Below, one piece after another: positions 33,256-44,259 of a stretch of DNA of 64,000 nt (within the stretch, counting starts at the first letter, position 1; each line of letters starts with the position of its first letter). This DNA comes from Cyclaneusma minus. Its lineage: Eukaryota; Ascomycota; Leotiomycetes; Marthamycetales; Marthamycetaceae. Both the position numbers and the translations under genes were made by a program. The DNA is taken from positions 310,001 through 374,000 of the forward strand of contig JAKZHN010000013.1 in the NCBI GenBank assembly GCA_037179335.1. Reading direction: 5' to 3'. Below the pieces are notes generated by a model. It was not told the DNA's origin, did not search any database, and saw only the letters and a list, made by a program, of their open reading frames with translations.

Positions 33256-34544
33256 GGTAGGATTCCTCTTGTGAGATGTTTTGTGAATTGGGGCGTTTTG
33301 GGGGATAGGTGGGTATGGGGTAAATGAGATTTATGATATATAGATTTGGGATTTGGGATACTTGCATATAACCTATGCTTTTATGATAGAATAGACGGAA
33401 GGGAATAACATGGCTTGGGATCGGTACCTGTATTGAAGTAGGCTGCTTGCTGCAAGATCTTGCGGGTTCGCCAGACATAAGCAGCACGCCCAGAAATATC
33501 CTGGGATCTAGTACCTACCCCGCTATGTCGACTTGCAACAAAACGCAGTCGCTGCGTCCTTGACATTGGGATACATGGTGGGGCTGGGGCTAAGCGAACC
33601 GCATGCTCATTGGGCAAGGCATGCTAGTGTCTCGGTATACATGTATCAAATCCCATTGATGGATTTCACTTTCTTGAGCCGCAAGTCTGCCTCGTCCGCC
33701 TTGCGAAGCAGCAAAACCTTTGAAAGCATTCGGTTAACGGTTCATGGAATTGCCAACGCGAAGGTGTTGGTAAAATCGAATATAAAAGGCAAAAATATAG
33801 GCGCGATGCTGGCCGTGTACCTAGCCGAGTATGTCTTTTGTGTCCACATCTGCCTCTCTAGAGTTTTTTTCCGATTGATTCAGATTCCTCCGTTTCCATT
33901 TTCAGTCTTTCGCCCAGCCTTCCAGCAAATCCCCAGGCTTCTAAAACAGGCGGTGGTCTGTTCCGCCGATTGGAAATGTGTCTTCCCGGCCCGTGAGCAC
34001 TCTGCGCCTTGACCACAAACTCACAACTAGGTATGTGTGGATCGTGGGTTTGTGGCCAAAGGTGTCGGAGCTTTCTCTCGCTAGGTACCAACATATGCAA
34101 ACCGCATGTCGTTTTGCACAGCCCGCCCGTGTATCCGACATGATTGACTCACAAGACGAGTATCTTACTGGTGCGTTGCCTGGCCCACGAAACCAGATAA
34201 CTGGTACAAGCTGCGCACCGCATTTTAGACCCTCATAAACTGTACACTCACTCACCTTGCGAACCAAGAACCGAGATATTTTCTTAGTCGAAAAGCTGGC
34301 GGATGGTAGAGAACACACATCTTTTTGGAAAATGAGAGGGCGTTTCGCTGAACCCGACTTACCGTTCGCTATATAAAGAGTGAAGGGGGTCTTCATCTCG
34401 AGAAATCTTTTTCGAATCCCCGTCGACTCTGCCCACGCTTTCGAATAAATTCCTGATTCGGGAGTTTCTGACTTCTGCTCAATCCTGTCACTCGACAGCT
34501 CACCCTCCCACTTGACAACCCACTCTCGCTTGAGAAGCATCATC
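33256..34544. other. intergenic region with the RING gene promoter
   Basis: About 1.3 kb without a supported gene. Open frames at 33533-34012 (+) and 33941-34618 (-) lack domain-like patterns and overlap one another. A good TATA box lies at 34369-34378. Confidence 0.5.
34369..34378 (+). promoter_or_regulatory. TATA box of the RING-protein gene
   Basis: CTATATAAAG lies 167 bp upstream of the ATG at 34545 and close to the TATA consensus. It is the only such match in this upstream region. Confidence 0.5.
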
Positions 34545-35762
34545 ATGTCTTCAAACGACAACACCCGAGGCCAAGACCGGCCTCGCCGCAGTCTACTCAC
34601 CGGCTTTCGCCAATTCATTGTGGGAGCCGGCCGTTCCAGACGTCGTGAAGCCGAACGTCGTCAACGCGCAGTCGAGCTCGCCGCCTGGAATAGCGCTCGC
34701 CGGGATTTGGAAGCACACTTCGGCCTGCACGACGTCCCACCGCCAGCCCGCGTTCGCACTCACGCCGAGCTGATGGAGCTCTTGGCTCGCCAGCATCCTC
34801 TGTCTTACGACGGACCTCTGTCGCCCTCTCCCCTCAGAACTACCGTTCAGCTCGCACACGACGAGCCTGGTTCCTCTTCTGCTCCAGTTCTGGATTCGAT
34901 ACCCACGGAGCCCCCACCAGCCTATACTGCCTCGACGGAGGCAGACGAGCTTGCAATTCTCAATGCCGCCGCCACGCCCGCCTCATTCGGCCGCACCCCA
35001 CGTCGCTACATGTACGCATGCTCCGGCTCCCACCTCACCTTCCTCGAAGCGTCGTCAGACGACCGGGGAGATCCCCGAGCCAGTCGCTATCCCACCAGCC
35101 GCCCACCCTCGCCCTTCCCCGTCCACGGTCTGCCCGCGCGCCCAGCATCCGTCCGCATCCACCACCCACGCACCGCTTCAACCCCAGTCCCTCGCATCGT
35201 GGTCATCGATGCCGACCTAGAAAATGTTCCATTAGGCGCCCCGCCGCCTCTTTCTATTGCTACAGAAGGAGCCGAAACCTGCCCCATCTGCTACCTCGAC
35301 CTGCCGCGCAAATACGCGCTCACGCGCTGCCAGCACGTCTTCTGCGTCGCCTGCATCACGCAGGCCATCCGGCGCCAACACCTCTGCCCCATCTGCCGGC
35401 GCGCCATCCGCAACATGTCCGAAGTAGCCGTCATAAAAGCCGGCTCCCAATTCTCGCCGCTGACCAAGTTTTCTCTGGCTGTGAAACGGAAAAGTCGTGC
35501 AGCTTGCAGGGTAGTGAGGACGGCGCTGTACCATCTTGCGTGTGCAATTTTGTTCCCGCCGCTTGCGGTGTTGAGGTGGCTTATTCCGACGTTGGCTATC
35601 GCGTCGGGGGTGTGTGGACTGATTAGTTTCATAGGGGGAATTGTTTATTGGGCGGTTTCTACGCATGGCAATTTTGTGGCGGGGGCTTTGAATGGGACGA
35701 CGCATGCTTCTTCGTATTCTCCTTCGTATATTCCTATGATATGTTTTTCTGGCGAGGAGTAG
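34545..35762 (+). CDS. membrane-anchored RING-finger (C3HC4) protein, likely E3 ubiquitin ligase
   Basis: Single exon, 405 residues. The N-terminal 240 residues are Arg-rich, then Pro/Ser-rich and disordered (with a PPPAY motif that could bind WW domains). The RING finger begins at C246 and follows C3HC4 spacing: CPIC, then CQHVFCVACI, then CPICRR. After it come two hydrophobic segments (about residues 325-350 and 352-378), so the protein is probably tail-anchored with the RING in the cytosol. A ubiquitin-ligase role is expected from the family; the membrane and substrate are unknown. Confidence 0.85.
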   Translation: MSSNDNTRGQDRPRRSLLTGFRQFIVGAGRSRRREAERRQRAVELAAWNSARRDLEAHFGLHDVPPPARVRTHAELMELLARQHPLSYDGPLSPSPLRTTVQLAHDEPGSSSAPVLDSIPTEPPPAYTASTEADELAILNAAATPASFGRTPRRYMYACSGSHLTFLEASSDDRGDPRASRYPTSRPPSPFPVHGLPARPASVRIHHPRTASTPVPRIVVIDADLENVPLGAPPPLSIATEGAETCPICYLDLPRKYALTRCQHVFCVACITQAIRRQHLCPICRRAIRNMSEVAVIKAGSQFSPLTKFSLAVKRKSRAACRVVRTALYHLACAILFPPLAVLRWLIPTLAIASGVCGLISFIGGIVYWAVSTHGNFVAGALNGTTHASSYSPSYIPMICFSGEE

Positions 35763-36340
35763 GGCTGTGGATATGGCGGCTCGGGCCTCATTATCCTGTA
35801 TCGGATGGATGAAAGGAAGTCGTGTTCTCGTGGTATCTCGAGATGTTTTTTTGGTCAGTCCTTTGGCGTTGGGTTGTCTCGCGAAGGTCGACAGATTTTA
35901 TCTCGCGCGAATGCGGATTCGTTTGGAGATATACAGTATACTTTGGTCGTTTTTCTTCTCCAACGTTTGGTATGGATAAAGAGAAATGAGAATTTAGTAG
36001 GATCGGTGAACTACATAGAACACAAAATGGAGATGGTGCAACGAAGGTCTGCTTTGAGGAAACGGTCAAGAATGATGTTGTGATAGGGGCGTTTTAAAGA
36101 TGTCGTCGACGTCGTTTGGTAAGCGCAACGGCGCGGCTCAAAGTCTTAGCAAGGGGATCCCTGTCGACCCCACCTTTCCCATGCGCAAAACCCCATCCTC
36201 TTATCGGCTGCCCGTCGATCATCAAGCACATCATCGCCGTTCATTGCAGAAATGCTGAGTATATTTTCTCTTTTCCTCTCTGTCTTCCTCTCTCTCACCT
36301 GTTTCATTTGCCGCTTCTTCTCTCCTTTTCGCCAGACACA
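35763..36340. other. intergenic region
   Basis: Short spacer between two plus-strand genes: 3' UTR of the RING gene and C/T-rich leader of the FAD oxidoreductase gene (36240-36340). Nothing else seen. Confidence 0.5.
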
Positions 36341-37727
36341 ATGGTCATCCGTTCAATCTCGCGCGTCCCTCGGTTTTCGCGCACGCCCCTCTCCCGTCCA
36401 GGACCCCTCAAAGCCTCCTCACAAAGGTTCAGAACATTCGCAACCACCAGCCCCCTCTGCGCAGATTTCACCCACGCCATAATAGGCGGCGGCGCGGTGG
36501 GTCTCGCCATAGCCCGCAAGCTCGCTCAAAAAGATGGCACGTCCACCGTACTTATAGAGCGCAACAGTGCCGTAGGCATGGAAACGTCGTCGCGAAATTC
36601 CGAAGTCATACACGCGGGCTTGTACTATGGTGAAGGGAGTTTGAAGACGAAGTTGTGTATTAAGGGGAAGAATATGCTGTATGAGCTGTGTGAGAAATAT
36701 GCAATTCCTTATAGGAATATGGGGAAGTGGATTGTTGCGCAGACGGCTGAGCAGTTGGAGGTTGGTGTGCTTCTCTTGCTAGAATCGGATTTCTCCGAGA
36801 AGACCTAGCCCTCCATGAGCTTTCATGGAGAAATTCGATGCAAAACTTTGCTAATACTATACGATTTAGGAAATCCACAAAGTGCACAAATTCGCAACCC
36901 AGATTGGCGTCCCAACGCATTTCGTCCCTCTCGAAGAAGCAGCGCAAATCGAACCACACGTGCAGGCAAAAACCGGCATTCTCGCCTCCCCCACAACCGG
37001 CATCATCGATTCGCACAGCTACATGCAATACCTGCTCGGCGCATTCGAAGAAGCCGGCGGCGACGTGGCGCTCAACAGCACCGTAACATCCATCACCCCC
37101 CTAGGTTCTTCTCCCGGATCTTCAGGCTACGAAATCACCGTTACGGACAAGGGTACTGGCGAAGAATCCACCATAACTGCTGAAACGCTGATAAATAGCG
37201 CGGGGCTGGGTGCTTGCGATGTGCAGAATATGGTGTTGCCGGAGAGTAGATGGCGGAAACAGTATTATGCGAAAGGGAACTATTTTGCGTATTCTGCGAG
37301 TTCGCCGTCTACGAAGCATCTCATCTACCCAGCGCCGGAACCGGGACTTGGGGGGTTGGGTACGCATCTTACGCTGGATATTTCGGGACGCATAAAGTTT
37401 GGGCCGGATGTGGAGTGGGTGGACAACTGCGATGATTTGAGTGTGAATACGTCGAGGTTTGATCAGGCGGTGGAGCAGATTAAGAGGTTCTTGCCGGGCA
37501 TTGATGAGAGTAGGTTGGTGCCGGATTATGCGGGGATACGACCGAAATTGGGGAGGATGAGTGCGGTGGGGAGTGGGAAGGGGTTTCAGGATTTTGTGAT
37601 TCAGAACGAGGAGGGATATGGGGGTTTTGTGAATTTGGTGGGGATTGAGAGTCCGGGGCTGACGAGTAGTTTGGCGATTGCGGAGGAGGTGGAGGGGTTG
37701 TTGTATGGGGGGACCGAGTTTGTGTGA
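36341..37727 (+). CDS. L-2-hydroxyglutarate dehydrogenase-like FAD-dependent oxidoreductase, mitochondrial
   Basis: Two exons, 36341-36760 and 36870-37727, give 425 residues. The intron (109 nt) has a GTTGGT donor, a GCTAAT branch site and a TTTAG acceptor, and joins AEQLE to EIHKFATQ. The N-terminus is rich in Arg, Ser and Pro, a likely mitochondrial presequence. The FAD-binding dinucleotide motif IIGGGAVGLAIARKLA is followed by the DAO-family features METSSRNSEVIHAGLYY and, late in the protein, the block YAGIRPKL with ESPGLTSSLAIAE. These match the LhgO/L2HGDH family, which oxidises L-2-hydroxyglutarate to 2-oxoglutarate. The length is near the family norm. It could instead act on another 2-hydroxy acid. 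Confidence 0.9.
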
Positions 37728-38979
37728 TGGAAAGGGGGAATTGGTGCGTGGAGTGAGGATGCATTTATGATGTATATATGGCGAGAATCCCTGAAATATT
37801 TGGAGCATTTTGGTGTGCGGATTGTGCTTTTGTCGATTCGCTACAGAACTAACTTATACACAAATTTCGGTATATAACTTCTTACATGGTGGTGAGGAAC
37901 GGCTGGCTGCCTCAGGTGGTTGAGTCAGGGGGTTCATTGGCTCTCGCTTAGCTTTTGTGGAGCCATAAACATATAAAAGCTCTGCAAGCACCGAATCTCT
38001 GCATCTCCAAGCTTTAAGCTTTCAAAGCGGAAGAGACTGCTGCTTTTTCGGTTTTTTTGTTCTCTCCGCCCGTTGAGAAGCCTTTGAGACTGTTAGCTTG
38101 CTTCTCTTTGCCTTGACTTGAAGCTTCCTCTGCGGCCTGCCCCGATAGTTGAAGAGTTCTCTTTGGTCCTCTCAGCCAGTTGAGGACCAAACCCTTGCTA
38201 GAGTTAACGAGAAGCCTCCTTGAATTGAAGCAGCCAGCTTGGTTGGCTATACACTCCAATGCATTGGTCTTTGATCACCACCTCCTCTCATTCTCTCTGT
38301 TGCATGGAACGAGCTATACCATATATACAGGGAAACTGGTTTGTCTGGGACCTATAGGCATGTGGTTCACTACGCCGGTCATGGATCCAGTGTAACCGCT
38401 GTGTTTTGAGAGAGAGGAATCATTATAACACTATACCCCGGCCATCCACAGCTCTATTATGCTCATCCTCCACTTTTCTTGACCACAATATCTCTATCCG
38501 CCGCATCTTCTTTCAGGCCAGGCTAGTGCCATCATCCATGGGGACTACCGTCGGCCTTGGGAAGCAAGGGCCAGTGTATAATTCTCGGCCTTTCAATGGT
38601 GCTCTGGAAGAAGTCTGACGAGGTGAAGTTGTGAATCATTTCTAGAAACTTAGAGCCGCATTACTCGCAGCCCCCAAGTCGCAGCCCCCAACCTGCAGGA
38701 TCACCCAATTGTTCTCAGCCACAAATACGACGCAGAGCGGACTAAATCCTCCTGTTCCAGCCGTGATCGCTGCGCGAAATGCAGGCTGCCATGCTTTGTT
38801 ATCTGCTTGGCGCCTGTAAAAGCCGCTTTCTCCTCCCTGAAGACCAATCACATTTGCTATCAGTCGCCTTAGCCATGGGTCTACATTTGCTATATTCCTA
38901 CTTTAACTGCTAGTGTCCCCTCATTCCGCTCCCAAGATTTTACTGCCTCATATTTTGCTGCGTATGCCAATATCCAAAA
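37728..38979. other. intergenic region
   Basis: No supported gene. A minus-strand frame at 38642-38851 has a Gly/Val-rich pattern that could be a decayed coding fragment, but it is too short to call. The minus-strand frame at 38014-38259 is Lys/Ser-rich and unsupported. Confidence 0.45.
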
Positions 38980-40003
38980 ATGACTACCATTGCGCCAAAA
39001 ACAAACAATGGCACTGTGACCTCTTGGTTGCCACTTTCCACAACATTTTCGTTTCCTCCGCAGTGTACTTATCCTTATTTCGTCGAGGAGGATGATTACG
39101 ATGCACTGAAACTGGACCCATACTTGGCGTTTGTGTGGGGGGGGGTGAGCTCTACGGTTCTTCGACCACCACCTGTATTCCCGATGCTGTTTCAAGCTCC
39201 TGGGACCAATTCTACACCTCCGCGAGCCAATCTATCACTACCTCGCTGCAGCCTTTCGTTTGCCCGTCATCGTATCGTACCATATCTTCGTCGGTAGCTA
39301 CAAATCTGCTTAGCACTTTGGCTACCTGTTGCCCTTCGTAAGTTACTTACTTTCGCCATTCACATTGCGCTTGCTCTATCTACATGTATCCTGACATCAA
39401 AATTCAAGGGGATACGCATACGAGGCTGATTTCGATTTCGATGAGAACAACTCGATTTACAGCGATGGTTACTGCTATTCTTATGTCGGAGAGGGCCAAC
39501 TGATTACCTATCTTTACAACTCGTCTGAATTCGGGCTGGTGTCAAGCACTACTCTTTCAACCAGTACCCATGTAATTGCTTCTCCCCTATTAGGCTGGAA
39601 TCCCGCCCCTGCGACGACCACGGCTTCAGCAACTGCCTCTCCCTCAACCTCATCAACATCCCCCACCAACACATCTCCACCCCCAAGCGGTCTCTCCTCA
39701 GGCGCCAAAGCAGGAATCGGCGTCGGAGTGACTCTGGCAGCCATCATAGCCCTCATAATCGGCACGAGTCTCTTCCTCATCCGCCGACGACGGAAAAGAA
39801 TGTTAGTTCCAGACACTGATAGCGACGGCACGGCAATCGCAGCAGGGAAGCCATACAAGGACACCGACACCTATGAGCTTGGCACCAGCCGAGAGGCGAC
39901 GGAGATGAGTGGCAGTGAAGCATTCCCCCAAGAGCTGCAAGTTGTAGAGAATCCTGCTGAGGTTGATGCTGGGGGGAAGGTGGCGCATGAATTGCCTGCT
40001 TGA
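38980..40003 (+). CDS. Ser/Thr-rich surface protein with single TM helix; frame broken in a poly-G run
   Basis: Exons 38980-39337 and 39409-40003 (intron 71 nt, GTAAGT donor, joining CCPS to GYAYEADF). The ectodomain carries the cysteine pattern common in fungal wall/membrane proteins (QCTYPYF, TTTCIPDAV, FVCPSSY, ATCCPSGY). A Ser/Thr/Pro linker follows, then one transmembrane helix (IGVGVTLAAIIALIIGTSLFLI), basic residues (RRRRKR) and an acidic cytoplasmic tail, as in sensor-like proteins. The frame from the ATG (DPYLAFVWGG) is correct only up to a run of nine Gs at 39130-39138; the rest is in the next frame. One more G would restore a continuous protein. This is either a homopolymer sequencing error or a real loss of function. 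No signal peptide is evident. Confidence 0.7.
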
Positions 40004-40323
40004 TGAGTTTGTGAGATGGGTTGCTTAGGGTTGGTGGGAGGGGGATTTGTGCTTGTTGGAAGTGTTATGGTAGTTGCTTTTACGGAGTTGGTGGGAAACT
40101 GGGTTCGGTACACAGATATACGGTGGGACGAAAAAGGTCTGATATACCCCATAACCCCTTTTCTTGGGCCCTGGTCTTCATGTCACAGACCCTCTTCTAC
40201 GACAGGCTACCAGAACCATGGCGACTGCACCTCGGACTCGGAAAGAAAGGGCTAGTGAAAGATGGAGATGGCGGTGCAAGAGTTCACTCTCCAACTCCAT
40301 TGCGCGGATGTGGTGAATTTTTT

Positions 40324-40804
40324 TGAGGGACGTAGGTGCTTGCATTGGGAAGGTTCTAGAGAACTAGTGCTGTATGAGTCTGAGGCTCCACCAAATATCA
40401 CGGCTACTGGTATCGAGGATTATGAAATTGCATGAGGACTTCTTTCTGTGAAGCTGTTCGTTTGTGTCGAGTGGGATTGGAATAGTTGGAGTTTACACCT
40501 AAATAGACGTGAACAAGAAGATCAAGGGTGGCAAGTAGGTCGGAATACTCATGGTAATCTCAGGAAAAGGGCAGATGGTTGGGAAATAGGAAGTGTACCT
40601 ACTAGGTGTGAGCCCCGAGACTCAGGATTCTAGAGTCTAAAGTGCATTTGGAGATGTCATCTCAAAGTTTCTGATTTTCAGCAGGTAGTCTGATGTTGGA
40701 GCTCAGGCTCAAATAGCACTAGTGACTGCGCTAGTTTAGGGCCTTCACTGCTATAAAGGCAGTCCTTAGCTAGACCTTCCCAATGCAAGCACCTACGCCC
40801 CTCA
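40324..40804. mobile_element. non-autonomous DNA transposon (MITE-like), 30-bp inverted repeats
   Basis: The left end (40324-40353) and the right end (40775-40804, reverse complement) match over 30 bp with one mismatch: TGAGGG(A/G) followed by CGTAGGTGCTTGCATTGGG and AAGG. Weaker similarity continues inward. The element is 481 bp with no transposase frame. No target-site duplication is obvious, so the superfamily is undetermined. The near-perfect ends suggest a fairly recent insertion. Confidence 0.7.
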
Positions 40805-40849
40805 GCATCTGAGGACCACTATATCACGGCAACACAAGGAGGGGTGACG

Positions 40850-41245
40850 AGAGGACCGACGTCAAGGTAAAGACAAGATAAATTGTACTAGAGAGCTAAG
40901 AAGGTCAAGCGCATGGCTACCTTAGGTAGCTGAGCGGAGCCCTAGACCGGTCGCTTAAGAGCTTAGCGCGTAAACCTACAAACATACATGACCCGGAGGA
41001 ACCTTAGTCCGAACCGGGCCGTAAGCCCCATAACACAATAAGCGTAGGGGCACGTGTCTTAAGCACGTGACTGTCTCGGGCTAAGCGTCTGGGGTCTGCG
41101 GGACGCTAGTGGAGAGCTCAACAGCTCTCCACTGCGCTCCCTCTTCTCCTACCTTTTCCATAGGTAGCCAATACAACCGGTTGTCTGTCACCTCTAGTGT
41201 GCACATTTGACCCTCAACGCTACAGACAGGTCCTGAAGTAGATCC
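40850..41245. repeat. LTR-like fragment with perfect 11-bp hairpin
   Basis: A non-coding block with a perfect inverted repeat AGTGGAGAGCT-CAAC-AGCTCTCCACT at 41108-41133, preceded by two CACGTG sites and followed by a C/T-rich run (CTCCCTCTTCTCCTACC). The same order (CACGTG, AGCTCT hairpin, C/T run) occurs at 44.5 and 48.7 kb. It resembles solo LTRs, but its ends could not be fixed. Confidence 0.35.
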
Positions 41246-41679
41246 CATGGAATTTCAAGTAAATTATCATGCCAAAAGGACGTAGTTCACTCTCCTGAAA
41301 TTCCTGGATGGGAAAATGTGAAGATACATGACTAGGACCGCGGACTTGCAAGAGGACGTGGCCAAAGTCCATGTGACACCAGCGGAGAATAACAGCTGCC
41401 AGTCACATGAGTATCAGCAGTGGAACCATACTCCGTGCTATCGAGTTCAGGTCATACCTTGCGTTGGAATACTACGTCAGAGGGAGTCAACTGCCATGAG
41501 TGTGCCCCGAGGTTATGTGGATATGCTAGGAGGATGTCAGGTCAAAGCTCTTTCGTTTTTCGGGGTTTTATTTCGCACGAGCCACGACTAACCTAGAATG
41601 GAGGGTATTTGAAGCCCTAGCAGGCATAACTTGAAACTTCTTAGTCTTCATAACGAAAGCAAGAAAGTGGGGTCCTTAC

Positions 41680-41829
41680 AAGTGCGAAGAGAACGAGGAA
41701 GTCATCGAGTCGCAATTTTCGTCTTTGTATCTGGCAAGCCCAAAAGCGACCCACGAAAGACAGAATAACCAAGATGCTGAAAACTATCATAATAATAATG
41801 TAGGCTGTGCCCCGGGGATTAGTCGTCAT
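41680..41829 (-). pseudogene. 5' exon remnant of a PTH11-type/rhodopsin-fold membrane receptor
   Basis: On the minus strand, an ATG at 41829 opens 50 codons: MTTNPRGTAYIIIMIVFSIL, VILSFVGRFW and RLDDFLVLFAL. The pattern PRG, one hydrophobic helix, VxRxW, then LDD at the start of helix 2 is typical of fungal PTH11-like and SAT4-type seven-helix proteins. A canonical donor (CTT|GTAAGG) follows at 41679. No exon with helices 3-7 is found in the next 1.5 kb, where repeat DNA lies instead. The gene is probably truncated. Alternatively, a distant exon was missed. Confidence 0.45.
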
Positions 41830-42531
41830 CGTGAATTCTTGTCGGCAGGAAAAGTAAGATACCAGCACGCAAGTGACGGGGAAGCTCTTGAAGGCCACAG
41901 AACAATGGAAGTTGAAGAAACATGATAGTTCCACAAACCGCTGGTATTCAAGGACCCAAGCAGAGAACGTCCGGCGCTTAGGTATTTTTGTTCCAGGACG
42001 GAAAAATGAGAAAGTGGCAGGGCGCCGGGTGCGATTGGCTAGTAAAGCAGAGCTGAGAGCTACCTGCATACATGCATCTTCAGTTGTTCAGGATTTTAAT
42101 CCTTCAATGCAAGTCGCAGCCAACCCAACACATGGGACCTTCCTATTTCGACTATTCGCAAGGGGGGGGGGGGGGCGGCTCGTGCATGTTAGACCCCTAC
42201 AGGTGGGACCACTCTCGCCGCATATTAAGTAACGTTAGGCTTACCTTCGATGGGCGCCACGTGGGCAACGACGGAAATAACATTGAACGTGTTGTAGTTC
42301 TGGTGATCCAGTCCGATGGGCTGCATTGCGGCTGTTTGTACGACCGACGGCGCAGCACCCTGCAATGAGCACATCCGCCCCCATTTCGGAACATGCAGGT
42401 AGGTAGTTATGTATGCAAATATTCTATTTGACATTTCTTCCCCTCAGAGCCTGGAACTGTTCTTACTCTCCCACACCTACACATCCCAATCCCAAGATTG
42501 ACGGGTCGGATCCCGCTGACCTCTGTTCTCG
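41830..42531. other. intergenic region (BBE1 promoter)
   Basis: Divergent region between the receptor remnant (-) and the first FAD oxidase (+). It contains a 13-base G run near 42162-42174. No gene is supported. Confidence 0.45.
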
Positions 42532-44259
42532 ATGATGGCGTCTCCCGGTCCTTTTCGGACTCTCCTCAGCATCCTGCCTTCTATTTTTCCTATGGCCAGC
42601 CTCCAGAGTGCCTTCAACGGATCCCAACCAGGTTGTCATGTGTTCCCTGGAGATGCGAACTGGCCGTCGGCAGCAGACTGGACCACCCTCAACACCACGA
42701 CTGGTGGAAGACTGGTGGCGACGACTCCGATTGCAGCTCTCTGTCACCATGATTCCTTCGAAGCATACAACGCCGACGCGTGTCAATCCCTGCGAGACAA
42801 TTGGTTCTTGCCCGAGACCCACCTCAACTCCTCCTCTTCTGCCATGGCCTTTTACTTCACAAACAACACGTGCAATCCTTTTCTATCTGCAAACACATCT
42901 TGCACTCTGGGTAACTACGTCAGCTACACTGTCAATGCCACAAATCCGACTCATGTCCAAGAGGCCCTTGCCTTTGCTACTCAGAACGACATCCGTGTAG
43001 TTATCCGGAATACTGGTCATGACTACAACGGCAAGTCGACTGGAGCTGGAAGTCTTGCTATTTGGACGCATTATATGGACTCGATATCGCTCATACCGAA
43101 CTATACAACCCCACACTACACAGGACGAGCAGTCAAGCTAGGCGCTGGTGTCATGGTCAAGGACGCTTACAGCTTCGCCGACGCAAACAACGGTATCATT
43201 GTAGGTGGAAACTGCCCGACTGTTGCTCTAGCCGGCGGATACAGTCAGGCTGGCGGACATGGTCCTCTGGCCTCGAAATTTGGTCTGGCAGTAGACCAAG
43301 TGCTGGAATGGGAGGTAGTCACGGCAACTGGAGACCTACTCACAGCAACGCCATATCAGAACGCAGACCTGTACTGGGCCCTGAGCGGCGGAGGCGGCGG
43401 AACATATGGCGTTGTGGTCTCGACAACAGTGAAGTTGCACTCTGCTGTAGCAGTCTCAGCGGCGTCATTACAGTTCGCCATTCCAACGACAGAAACTGGC
43501 AGCGACGATTTCTGGGGAGCGGTCGACACATTCGTCCAATCCCTGCCGTCTATGGTTGATGCTGGTCTACAGGTCATCTGGACAGTAGCTTCCGGGGCTT
43601 TTGTTGTCTCGCCTGCCACTGGACCCGGCGTCTCTCAATCGACGATAGATGAGCTCTTTCAGCCAACCTTGGACAAGCTCACCAAAGCAGATATTTCGTA
43701 CGCCTATCAGTCTCAGTCCTTTCCTACCTGGCTGCAAAGCTACGAAACGATGAATCTCCCAGGATCCAACGTCTCCAACGCCGTACTTGGAGGCCGCATG
43801 ATTCCACGGTCCGTCGTGCAAAACAACTCCTCCAGTCTTGTATCCGTGCTGCAAAATATTCTAGCAGCCAATTATATCTTCGTCGGCGTATCCCTGAATG
43901 TCGACGGCAAAAACACAACCAACATTTCCGTGAATCCCTACTGGCGCGAGACCATCATTTGTGGGGTTTTAGGCGCCGGCTACGACTATCAGAACTACTC
44001 TGCCAACCTCCAGGCTCAGTCACGGATGACAGATGATTTCATCCCTCAGCTGGCCGCCTTGACACCCAACGGAGCTGCATATCTGAATGAAGCGGATTTC
44101 CAACAACCAAACTGGCAATACACCTTTTACAGAGACAACTATGCTGCGCTCGACTCGATCAAGGAAAAGTATGATCCCCAAGATGTATTCTATGCACTCG
44201 GAGCGGTTGGAAGCGACCGGTGGGCGGAAAGTGGCGATGGTAGACTTTGCAAGACTTGA
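42532..44259 (+). CDS. berberine-bridge-enzyme-like FAD-linked oxidase 1, secreted
   Basis: Single exon, 575 residues (or 574 from the second ATG at 42535). A hydrophobic N-terminus (about residues 8-28) is a likely signal peptide, and many NxS/T sites fit secretion. The FAD_binding_4 domain includes VIRNTGHDYNGKSTGAG, with H163 as the expected 8-alpha-histidyl FAD link. C228 in GGNCPTVALAGGYSQAGGHG is the expected 6-S-cysteinyl link, so the flavin is probably bicovalent. The C-terminal BBE segment is present (YLNEADFQQPNWQYTFY, then KYDPQDVFYA). Such enzymes catalyse oxidations including ring closures and alcohol oxidation in natural-product pathways. It shares close motif identity with the oxidase at 52.2 kb and lies at the left end of the putative cluster. 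Confidence 0.92.
   Translation: MMASPGPFRTLLSILPSIFPMASLQSAFNGSQPGCHVFPGDANWPSAADWTTLNTTTGGRLVATTPIAALCHHDSFEAYNADACQSLRDNWFLPETHLNSSSSAMAFYFTNNTCNPFLSANTSCTLGNYVSYTVNATNPTHVQEALAFATQNDIRVVIRNTGHDYNGKSTGAGSLAIWTHYMDSISLIPNYTTPHYTGRAVKLGAGVMVKDAYSFADANNGIIVGGNCPTVALAGGYSQAGGHGPLASKFGLAVDQVLEWEVVTATGDLLTATPYQNADLYWALSGGGGGTYGVVVSTTVKLHSAVAVSAASLQFAIPTTETGSDDFWGAVDTFVQSLPSMVDAGLQVIWTVASGAFVVSPATGPGVSQSTIDELFQPTLDKLTKADISYAYQSQSFPTWLQSYETMNLPGSNVSNAVLGGRMIPRSVVQNNSSSLVSVLQNILAANYIFVGVSLNVDGKNTTNISVNPYWRETIICGVLGAGYDYQNYSANLQAQSRMTDDFIPQLAALTPNGAAYLNEADFQQPNWQYTFYRDNYAALDSIKEKYDPQDVFYALGAVGSDRWAESGDGRLCKT

Larger units (their letters stand above)
40004..41679. other. mobile-element remnants, no gene
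   Basis: Contains the 3' flank of the surface-protein gene, an inverted-repeat element (40324-40804) and an LTR-like fragment with a perfect hairpin (about 40850-41245). A short open frame at 41328-41591 (+) has no features. The stretch 41250-41679 should carry the rest of the receptor gene truncated at 41680, but no continuing exon was found. Confidence 0.5.

Noticed and set aside
33533..34618. Overlapping frames of 159 (+) and 225 (-) codons
   Set aside because: Mutually overlapping, without domains, and the minus-strand one covers the RING gene promoter and start.
37122..37808. 228-codon minus-strand frame
   Set aside because: Shadow of the L2HGDH-like coding exon on the opposite strand.
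38642..38851. 69-codon minus-strand frame with a Gly/Val-rich pattern
   Set aside because: Faintly protein-like but too short and without flanking exons; may be a decayed fragment.
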